The position numbers and the translations under genes are program-made. The notes under the pieces are model-generated. The model had not been told where the DNA came from. It made no database searches and saw nothing but the letters and a program-made list of their open reading frames with translations. This document shows positions 1 to 5,713 of a DNA stretch of 13,925 bases, piece by piece; the stretch's first letter is position 1; the number at the start of each line of letters is the position of its first letter. Source of the stretch: Odoribacteraceae bacterium (lineage in GTDB: Bacteria; Bacteroidota; Bacteroidia; Bacteroidales; Marinifilaceae). The DNA lies in assembly GCA_031259905.1 (NCBI GenBank), contig JAIRKS010000222.1:1-13925 (forward strand), given 5' to 3'.

Positions 1-2
1 AC

Positions 3-650
3 TTCATCGCCGAGAACGTCGCGCTCGAGTACACGCTCGCTTCTAACGTCGCCATACTCGTCTGCACGGCGCCCCTCTTCACCGCCCTCCTCGCCCGCGC
101 CTTCCTCCGCGAACGACTCAAGGCCATGCACTGGTGGGGATCCGTCATCGCGATGAGCGGCGCCGTCGTCGTCGTCTTTAACGGCCGGATCGTCCTGCAA
201 CTCGACCCCGCCGGCGACCTCCTCAGCCTCGCCGCCGCCGTCTCGTGGGGAGGGTACACGATCATCACCCGGCGCCTCGGCACGCGCTACTCGACGCTCT
301 TCATCACACGCAAGGTTTTCTTCTACGGCATCCTTACGCTACTCCCCTTCCTCCCGCTGCTACCGGTACGCGCCGACGCGGCACTCCTGCTCTCCCCTCC
401 CGTCCTGTGGAATCTCCTCTTCCTGGGCGTCATCGCCTCGTTCGCCTGCTACATCCTCTGGAACCGCGCCATCAAACAGCTGGGAGCCACGCGCGCCAGC
501 AATTACATCTACCTGAATCCCGTCGTCACGCTCGTCACCTCGGCCATCGTCCTCTCCGAACGCGTCACGCCGCTCGCCGTCGCGGGGATGCTACTCATAC
601 TCGCCGGCGTCTACCTCGGGGAAAGACGACCGCGAGGCAGCAACGCGTGA
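3..650 (+). CDS. EamA/DMT-family permease, C-terminal part (5' end outside the window)
   Basis: The frame is open to the left edge, so only the last ~215 residues of a protein that usually has about 290-300 are present. The fragment begins in a hydrophobic helix (FIAENVALEYTLASN) and continues through a junction ending LRERLKAMHWWG, the usual end of the first EamA repeat. The second repeat follows, with helices around SLAAAVSWGGYTI, FFYGILTLLPFLPLL, LFLGVIASFACYILW and the final LAVAGMLLILAGVYLG. This is the drug/metabolite transporter fold of inner-membrane exporters or flippases for small molecules. The substrate cannot be told from sequence. The downstream neighbour is waaA after 70 bp, with no obvious hairpin between. 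The ATG at 126 is internal to the protein and should not be used as the start. The family call is firm; the role is unknown. Confidence 0.88.
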   Translation, partial: FIAENVALEYTLASNVAILVCTAPLFTALLARAFLRERLKAMHWWGSVIAMSGAVVVVFNGRIVLQLDPAGDLLSLAAAVSWGGYTIITRRLGTRYSTLFITRKVFFYGILTLLPFLPLLPVRADAALLLSPPVLWNLLFLGVIASFACYILWNRAIKQLGATRASNYIYLNPVVTLVTSAIVLSERVTPLAVAGMLLILAGVYLGERRPRGSNA

Positions 651-720
651 CGCCCCCAGGCAACGGCACGGTGTACCCTCCCGGTTTTATTATTACCTTT
701 ACCGCAATCAAAAAAACACA

Positions 721-1974
721 ATGCTTGTCTTGTTATACACCGCAGGCATCGCCTGCTACCACGCCACGATACACGCCCTCGCGCCCTTCCACGCGAAAGC
801 CGCCGCGTGGGTCAACGGGAGAAAAGGAATCTGGAAGAGAATCGAGGCCTTCGAACGCGGCAACGCACGGCTCGCGTGGTTTCACGTCGCCTCGCTGGGA
901 GAGTTTGAACAAGGACGACCGCTCGTCGAGATGATACGAGAGAGAGAACCCGGCACGCGCGTCGTCATCACCTTCTTCTCCCCCTCCGGACACGAGGCGC
1001 GGGCGAACTATCCCGGCGCCGACGCCGTCTTCTACCTCCCGCAGGAATCACCGCGGAACGCCCGGCGATTTATCCGCGCGATCCGTCCCGACGTCGCCAT
1101 CTTCGTGAAGTACGACTTCTGGTATCACTACCTGCACGCGCTCCGCGACGCCGGGATCCCCACCTACCTCCTCTCGGCGCGCTTCCGCGCGGGACAACTC
1201 TTCTTCCGCCGCTGGGGAGTGCTGCACCGACGGATGCTGGGACTCTTCGAGAAAATCCTCGTGCAGGACGACGCCTCCGCACGACTCCTGCGCGCGGCAG
1301 GCATCACGCGCGTCGACGTGACGGGCGACACGCGCTTCGACCGGGTGCTGGACATCGCCGCCAACGCCCGCGCGATTGAACGCGTGGAACGATTCCGCGG
1401 CAATTACCCGCTGATCGTCTGCGGGAGCACGTGGCCTGCCGACGAGAAGCTCCTGCTCTCCTGCATCCGCGAACGAGGCGAAACGTGCCGGTGGGTGATC
1501 GTCCCGCACGAGGTAGACGAACCGCGAATACGCACTCTCGTCGCCCGGTGCGGACCCGCGACAGCCCGCTTCTCCGACGAGGGCATCGACAAGATCATCG
1601 ACGAGACCGCCTGCCACGTCCTGGTCATCGACCGCGTAGGCCTGCTCTCGTCGGTATACCGCCACGCCACGATAGCCTACATAGGCGGCGGGTTCGGACG
1701 CGGCATCCACAACACGCTGGAAGCCGCCGTGTACGGAATCCCCGTCGTCTTCGGACCCGCCTACCGGAAGTTCGGCGAAGCCATCGAGATGATCCGACGC
1801 GGCTGCGCGTTCCCGGTAAACGACGACAAGCGATGCAACCGGCTGATCGACGAGCTACTCTCCACCCCCGCCCGCCTCGCCGACGCGGGACAACAGGCAA
1901 GGGCATTCGTACAGGAAAACGCCGGGGCCACGGCCAGGGCCTTCAACGCGATCAAGAAGGATCTCCCTGAATAG
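721..1974 (+). CDS. waaA: 3-deoxy-D-manno-octulosonic acid (Kdo) transferase, GT30
   Basis: This 417-residue enzyme transfers Kdo from CMP-Kdo to the tetraacyl lipid A precursor at the inner face of the inner membrane, the first core step of LPS. Residues 1-20 form a hydrophobic N-terminal segment of the sort that anchors WaaA. The segment HVASLGEFEQGRPL (about 55-68) matches the family's conserved S-x-GE signature, with Glu61 at the position of the general base. The C-terminal Rossmann half carries a GSTWPADE motif and a glycine-rich YIGGGFGRGIHNTLEAA loop, typical of GT30 nucleotide-sugar binding. The length fits Bacteroidota homologues (about 400-420). The ATG at 721 follows an A-rich run, a common context in this phylum. 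The gene is very GC-rich: 67% in a 60-bp sample, clearly above the next gene. The GH115 gene begins 10 bp after its stop, so the two could be cotranscribed, although their functions are unrelated. Confidence 0.95.
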   Translation: MLVLLYTAGIACYHATIHALAPFHAKAAAWVNGRKGIWKRIEAFERGNARLAWFHVASLGEFEQGRPLVEMIREREPGTRVVITFFSPSGHEARANYPGADAVFYLPQESPRNARRFIRAIRPDVAIFVKYDFWYHYLHALRDAGIPTYLLSARFRAGQLFFRRWGVLHRRMLGLFEKILVQDDASARLLRAAGITRVDVTGDTRFDRVLDIAANARAIERVERFRGNYPLIVCGSTWPADEKLLLSCIRERGETCRWVIVPHEVDEPRIRTLVARCGPATARFSDEGIDKIIDETACHVLVIDRVGLLSSVYRHATIAYIGGGFGRGIHNTLEAAVYGIPVVFGPAYRKFGEAIEMIRRGCAFPVNDDKRCNRLIDELLSTPARLADAGQQARAFVQENAGATARAFNAIKKDLPE

Positions 1975-1984
1975 TCATTACGAC

Positions 1985-4573
1985 ATGTACAGAAAAGCAT
2001 TTGCCACCTTATCGACGAGCCTGTTCCTATTTATCTTAATGACGGGTTTTAGCGGGAAAGGGGGAAAGACCATTGCCTCGCTTGCCGTCGAGGAGACCAG
2101 GGAGCACGAGACGCCTCTTGCCGGGCACTTGCCCCCCGCGTTGTTTGAAAGGGGTCGAACGACTTGTATCTACATCGACAACAAGGACGAAAAGCAGGTG
2201 GTTTATTCCGCTTTCTCGATGCTGCAAAACGACGCGAGGGCGGTCTTTAACGCCGACTTGCAATGGACAGACGACAAGACCAAGGCGCGGATTATCGTTC
2301 GATCCCCGAAGGAGCTGCAAGGCGAGTGGGAAACGTTCCGGATGTCTATCCAGGACGACAAGTTGTTTATCGACGGCAGCGATGCCCGCGGAAAGGCCTA
2401 CGGGATACTCGAACTGTCGCGCGTGATAGGCGTCTCGCCGTGGGAATGGTGGGCAGACGTGACGCCCGCGAAGCGCGACGCCTGCCTGCTTTCGGAAATC
2501 AAGAAAGGCCTGCGATCCCCTTCGGTGCAGTACCGCGGCATCTTCCTGAACGATGAAGATTGGGGACTGCTGCCGTGGGCCACCAGGAAGTTCAGGTACG
2601 AGTTGGTTGATGGCGTAACGCTTGCCGACAACCCGCGGTGGAAAGGCGCGATTGCTCCCGAATGTTATGAAAGAATCTTCCAGCTGCTGTTGCGTCTTCG
2701 TGCCAACGCGATCTGGCCTGCCATGCACGAATGTACCGTGCCGTTTTACTTCGTGAAGGGTAACAAGGAAATGGCGGACAAGTACGGCATCGTGGTCGGC
2801 ACGTCGCACTGTGAACCGCTGATGCGCAACTCGGCAAGCGAATGGGATGTGTCGGGTAAGGGCGACTATAATTTCATCACGAACCGCCAACACGTGCTTG
2901 ACTACTGGACGGAACGACTGAAAGAATTGCAACACTCGGAAAACATCTTCACCATCGGGATGCGCGGGAAGCACGACGGCATGATGCAGGGCGTGAGAAC
3001 ACCCGAAGAGCACAAGAACGCGTTGTCCCGGATCATCCCCGCGCAGCAGGATCTGCTCGAGAGACATCTCTCGAATCCCGGAAAGATCCAGCAGGTGTTT
3101 ATCCCCTACAAGGAAGTGCTGGAGGTGTATGACGCCGGACTGGAAGTACCCGATCATGTCACGCTGGTCTGGTGCGACGACAATTACGGGTATCTCCGCC
3201 GCCTGTCCGCCGCGAAGGAGCAATCGCGTGAAGGTGGAGCGGGCGTGTATTACCACGTCTCGTACTGGGGGCAGCCACACGATTACCTCTGGCTGGCCTC
3301 GACTTCTCCCGCGCTGGTTTATACCGAAATGAAGCGCGCTTACGAGCATCAGGCAAGGACACTCTGGATGTTGAATGTCGGGGATATAAAACCGGCGGAA
3401 TATCTGACGGAACTTTTTATGGATTTGGCGTGGGATGTCGAATCGGTCAAGAAAGAGAAGGGCCTCTTCGGGCATCTGAGAACCTGGGCGGAACGCGAGT
3501 TTGGCAAACGGAACGCGGAGGCAATAACGTCCGTGATGAAAGGATACTATCGTCTGGCGAGTGTCCGCAAGCCCGAGTTTACAGGCTGGAGTCGCGTGGA
3601 AGAACCGGGATACAGGAGGGGCGGGTTGACACCGGTTAAAGACAGCGAGTACAATCCCGCGTTCAATAACGAATTGCAGCAAAGGGTGGATGATTACCTG
3701 TCGCTCGAACGACAGGTGGCGGAGATAGGACAAAACATTCCCGACGATAACAAGAGTGCCTTCTTCCAGCTAGTAGAATATCCCGTACGGTGCGCTTCGC
3801 TAATCAACCGGAAGTGGCTGTACAGGCAATTGTCGGATTATGTTCTGGAAACGGGCGATACCGAAGGCGCGAAACGGTATGCTACCGAAAGCGTGAACGC
3901 GCACGACTTGATCAATACCCTGACGACAAAGTATAACGCGTTGGGAAACGGCAAATGGAGCGGTATTATGGATTCCCGTCCGCGCGATTTGCCTGTTTTT
4001 GAATCCCCCTCTGGCTTTCCCGAAAGAGAGGAACACGCTCCGCCCGTTGGGAGGGGCTGGGTGAAGGCGTTCAATGCCGACAACGCGACTAACTTGAAAA
4101 CGAAAGGAACAGAAGGGTTGGGGCACAGTTTTTCGGCAGTGGAAATGAAAAAAGGACAGGTGCTCGAGTTTACTTTTGAAGTCCCCGAAACGGGCGAGTA
4201 TTTCCTGAAGGTAGGTACGATTCCCAATCACGACGTGGACGGCGCGGGGATGAAAATCGAGGTATTGCTGAACAATAAAATCGTTGCCGAAGCGGATTAT
4301 AGTGTAAAGGGACGTAGCGAAACATGGAAGCGAAACGTTCTTCGTGGGCAAGCAATCAGCTCTATAAAGCTGAATATCGAGCAGCCGGGGGAAATAAGAA
4401 TCTCAATAAAAGCGCGTACCGAATATGTTATTCTCGACCAAATCATGCTCGTGAAGAACGAGATGAATTTTTACGAATTCCCGGTAAGAACAAAAGGATC
4501 TCTCCTGACTCTTGAAGCTCGACGACGGGGGAACCGCCACATCATATGCAACAGGCTCGCGACTGTTCCCTAA
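1985..4573 (+). CDS. GH115 family glycoside hydrolase (xylan alpha-1,2-glucuronidase type), secreted
   Basis: GH115 enzymes release glucuronic or 4-O-methyl-glucuronic acid from glucuronoxylan and related plant or arabinogalactan glycans. The 862-residue protein starts with a signal-like segment (basic MYRK, then hydrophobic residues to about 22), so it should act in the periplasm or at the cell surface. Family landmarks I can read are RGIFLNDEDWGLLPWA (from 184), ANAIWPAMHE, GMRGKHDGMM, WCDDNYGY (396-403), YHVSYWGQPHDYLWL and NVGDIKPAEY. The C-terminal beta-sandwich (GH115_C-like) runs from about 692 (WVKAFNADNA) to FYEFP at 829-833. Homologues usually end near that point; here about 28 more residues follow (835-862), rich in Arg and unlike the rest. 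No SusC/SusD pair, sensor or other carbohydrate gene is visible, so this is not a typical polysaccharide utilisation locus. Base composition falls along the gene. The family call is firm; the exact substrate is unknown. Confidence 0.93.
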   Translation: MYRKAFATLSTSLFLFILMTGFSGKGGKTIASLAVEETREHETPLAGHLPPALFERGRTTCIYIDNKDEKQVVYSAFSMLQNDARAVFNADLQWTDDKTKARIIVRSPKELQGEWETFRMSIQDDKLFIDGSDARGKAYGILELSRVIGVSPWEWWADVTPAKRDACLLSEIKKGLRSPSVQYRGIFLNDEDWGLLPWATRKFRYELVDGVTLADNPRWKGAIAPECYERIFQLLLRLRANAIWPAMHECTVPFYFVKGNKEMADKYGIVVGTSHCEPLMRNSASEWDVSGKGDYNFITNRQHVLDYWTERLKELQHSENIFTIGMRGKHDGMMQGVRTPEEHKNALSRIIPAQQDLLERHLSNPGKIQQVFIPYKEVLEVYDAGLEVPDHVTLVWCDDNYGYLRRLSAAKEQSREGGAGVYYHVSYWGQPHDYLWLASTSPALVYTEMKRAYEHQARTLWMLNVGDIKPAEYLTELFMDLAWDVESVKKEKGLFGHLRTWAEREFGKRNAEAITSVMKGYYRLASVRKPEFTGWSRVEEPGYRRGGLTPVKDSEYNPAFNNELQQRVDDYLSLERQVAEIGQNIPDDNKSAFFQLVEYPVRCASLINRKWLYRQLSDYVLETGDTEGAKRYATESVNAHDLINTLTTKYNALGNGKWSGIMDSRPRDLPVFESPSGFPEREEHAPPVGRGWVKAFNADNATNLKTKGTEGLGHSFSAVEMKKGQVLEFTFEVPETGEYFLKVGTIPNHDVDGAGMKIEVLLNNKIVAEADYSVKGRSETWKRNVLRGQAISSIKLNIEQPGEIRISIKARTEYVILDQIMLVKNEMNFYEFPVRTKGSLLTLEARRRGNRHIICNRLATVP

Positions 4574-4731
4574 AAAACGCGAGGTGATTTGCCAGGGGTG
4601 TTTTCATGCCAGGGCAAGAAAGAGAAGTGACTTTCTAAAAAACGGGCAAGACCTGCAAAGCCGCATCAGAGCAGGGAATTTTAAACTTTTTGCCTGCCTG
4701 AAAGGAGGTGGGCGTTAAACGTGAACTTCTA
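4574..4731. other. Intergenic stretch upstream of the small lipoprotein gene
   Basis: This gap of 158 bp separates the GH115 gene from the lipoprotein gene. It contains a 7-bp direct repeat (GCCAGGG, near 4593 and 4609), several A runs, and an AT-rich patch (TTTTAAACTTTTTG, about 4680-4693) that could hold a promoter. It does not match the Bacteroidota -7 consensus TAnnTTTG exactly. I see no convincing terminator for the GH115 transcript and no gene. Confidence 0.5.
4701..4709 (+). promoter_or_regulatory. Strong Shine-Dalgarno-like sequence ahead of the lipoprotein gene
   Basis: AAAGGAGGT is a near-perfect complement to the 3' end of 16S rRNA, which is unusual because Bacteroidota genes rarely use such sites. 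It ends 22 nt before the best lipoprotein start (ATG 4732), which is too far for direct use. It ends 11 nt before GTG 4721, which opens a three-codon frame (GTG AAC TTC TAA) whose stop overlaps the lipoprotein ATG as TAATG. It also overlaps GTG 4708, the longest possible start of the lipoprotein frame. The sequence is plain to see; any role in a leader peptide or in re-initiation is inference. Confidence 0.4.
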
Positions 4732-5097
4732 ATGAAAACAATTGTAACTATTTTCGCTATCGTTCTTGCTGCTTCCGGTTTGTCAAGTTGTGCGTTCCAT
4801 AACGGGCTAACTTCTAACGTGAACCAGCACGCGACCCAGGTCGTTTTATCAAGAAATAACTACAAGATCGTTCAAAAGATACAAGGCAGCGCGAGTAGCC
4901 TTTACGTACTTGGCTTTGGCGGCAGTTATAAATCATTAATAGCAGAAGCAAGAAGCAAGATGCTCGATAAAGCAGGCTTTATCGGCACCACGAGGGCGGT
5001 CATCAACGAAACGATCGAGATAAACAAGGAGTTTTGTCTCATGACGTACAGTAGAAAGGTCACAGTCTCCGCCTACGTCGTGGAATTTACCGACTGA
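4732..5097 (+). CDS. Small outer-membrane-type lipoprotein, DUF6567-like
   Basis: The 121-residue protein begins MKTIVTIFAIVLAASGLSSC, a lipoprotein signal peptide with the lipobox LSSC and the lipidated Cys at residue 20. This is why I choose ATG 4732 rather than GTG 4708, which would add eight residues ahead of a complete signal peptide. The mature part has the pattern TQVVLSRNNYKIVQKIQG, then a Gly-rich turn (LGFGGSYKSLIAEARSKML), AVINETIEI and a beta-rich end (VTVSAYVVEF). I recall this pattern from short Bacteroidales lipoproteins grouped as DUF6567; no function is established. GC content is low (about 42% in a 60-bp sample) compared with waaA and the right-hand operon. It stands alone between GH115 and a terminator-like hairpin. 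Confidence 0.75.
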   Translation: MKTIVTIFAIVLAASGLSSCAFHNGLTSNVNQHATQVVLSRNNYKIVQKIQGSASSLYVLGFGGSYKSLIAEARSKMLDKAGFIGTTRAVINETIEINKEFCLMTYSRKVTVSAYVVEFTD

Positions 5098-5141
5098 AAA
5101 GAGGAATGTACCCGTGTCATGAATGACTACTAGGTTATTTT

Positions 5142-5168
5142 GAAAGTCGCCGCGTAGCGGCTTTCTTT
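5142..5168 (+). terminator. Rho-independent-like terminator after the lipoprotein gene
   Basis: GAAAGTCGC pairs with GCGGCTTTC (5142-5150 with 5157-5165), giving a 9-bp stem with one G-T wobble and a six-base loop. A short CTTTAT tail follows. The hairpin lies 45 bp after the lipoprotein stop. The T run is short, so termination may be weak. It could also stop transcripts coming from the opposite side, but the A-rich side needed for that is only AAA. Confidence 0.6.
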
Positions 5169-5303
5169 ATGCTGTACAAGCAAGATTCCCGCTTTAGCAA
5201 CGGCTTCGGGTACGGGATTCCCGGGGTGTATCTTCCCGCGTTGACTTCCCTTTTAACGCTCCTCGTGTTGGGTTAACAGGGCAAACGCGCCTTGACACGA
5301 CAA

Positions 5304-5450
5304 TATCGGCTGCCGACAGGACAATGTCTACCGCCGACAGAGCTTTGTCTAACGTAGACATTGCTCTGTCTACCGTAGACATTGCTCTGTCTACCGTAGA
5401 CATTGCTTTATCTAGCGTGGACAGAGCAATGTCCAGCTTGGACAAAGCAA
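5304..5450. repeat. Seven hairpin units (15-bp inverted repeat plus 6-bp linker) in the first half of the array
   Basis: Written in palindrome register, each unit is a 6-3-6 inverted repeat followed by a 6-bp linker. Perfect examples are TGTCTA-ACG-TAGACA (5346), TGTCTA-CCG-TAGACA (5367 and 5388) and TGTCCA-GCT-TGGACA (5430). TATCGG-CTG-CCGACA (5304) has one mismatch. TGTCTA-CCG-CCGACA (5325) and TATCTA-GCG-TGGACA (5409) are hybrids of neighbouring arm types. The linkers are GGACAA, GAGCTT, TTGCTC, TTGCTC, TTGCTT, GAGCAA and AAGCAA. The last two are the reverse complements of TTGCTC and TTGCTT. The arms vary in a paired way (GG/CC, TA/TA, CA/TG), which argues for selection on, or generation through, dyad symmetry. 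Confidence 0.8.
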
Positions 5451-5461
5451 TGCCCCTCTGC

Positions 5462-5650
5462 GTCGACGCAAAACCGTTTTGCAAACTTGCAATGCCCCTC
5501 TGCGTCGACGCAAAACCGTTTTGCAAACTTGCAATGCCCCTCTGCTTCGACGCAAAACCGTTTTGCAACCTTGCAATGCCCCTCTGCGTCGACGCAAAAC
5601 CACTTTGCAAACTTGCAATGCCCCTCTGCGTCGACGCAAAACCGTTTGCC
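5462..5650. repeat. 42-bp higher-order repeat, 4.5 copies, with internal palindromes
   Basis: Two 21-mers alternate. One begins GTCGACGC and contains GCAAAA-CCG-TTTTGC, a 6-bp stem with a CCG loop. The other begins AAACTTGCAATG and ends CTCTGC. Copies start at 5462, 5504, 5546, 5588 and 5630. They are nearly identical, with single changes (TTCGAC at 5546; AACC at 5567; CCACTTT near 5600). The junction of the two 21-mers makes the perfect palindrome TGCGTCGACGCA with a SalI site at its centre; this is lost in the 5546 copy. The higher identity suggests a more recent expansion than the first half of the array. The last copy runs into CCTGGAGATTTAG. Confidence 0.88.
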
Positions 5651-5713
5651 CTGGAGATTTAGAATTTCGGGCAGGGCTACCGGGAGAGCTAGCGTCGCGC
5701 CGGCACGACCCCG

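Larger units (their letters stand above)
5294..5650. repeat. Tandem array of 17 x 21-bp units in the convergent intergenic region
   Basis: Unit boundaries fall every 21 bp from 5294 (5294, 5315, 5336, 5357, 5378, 5399, 5420, 5441, 5462, then 5483 to 5630), which gives exactly 17 units in 357 bp without a single indel. The first eight units belong to one family (GACA-start); the last nine alternate two others. The array sits between the convergent lipoprotein and FAD oxidoreductase genes. Because 21 is a multiple of three and the units lack stops in several frames, both strands show open frames coding for heptad repeats (STVDIAL on +, ASTQRGI on -). I regard these as incidental: they have no signal peptide, no recognised family and no clear start context. 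The flanks 5169-5293 and 5651-5713 show no gene. The array is not CRISPR: units abut directly, without unique spacers. Confidence 0.93.

Noticed and set aside
694..701. TACCTTTA upstream of waaA as a Bacteroidota -7 promoter element (TAnnTTTG).
   Set aside because: The last base differs from the consensus and no clear -33 TTG element stands at the right distance, so it is not listed as a feature.
2036..3733. A 565-codon minus-strand open frame opposite the GH115 gene.
   Set aside because: GH115 on the plus strand has clear family motifs throughout; the reverse frame gives a composition typical of antisense reading.
4588..4620. Possible terminator around GCCAGGG after the GH115 gene.
   Set aside because: The two GCCAGGG copies are direct, not inverted, repeats; only a 5-bp TTGCC/GGCAA stem can form.
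5171..5220. Inverted repeat around GATTCCCG and CGGGATTC as a second terminator or attachment site.
   Set aside because: The arms match imperfectly, the spacing is long and no T run follows.
5294..5650. CRISPR array.
   Set aside because: Units are contiguous 21-mers without unique spacers, and no cas gene is near. The repeated 6-bp linkers are shared, not unique.
5324..5662. Plus-strand protein of 112 residues from the array, and the minus-strand counterpart of 138 residues (5194-5610).
   Set aside because: Both follow from a 21-bp period without stops. There is no signal, domain or start context, and the two strands give similar peptides because of the palindromes.
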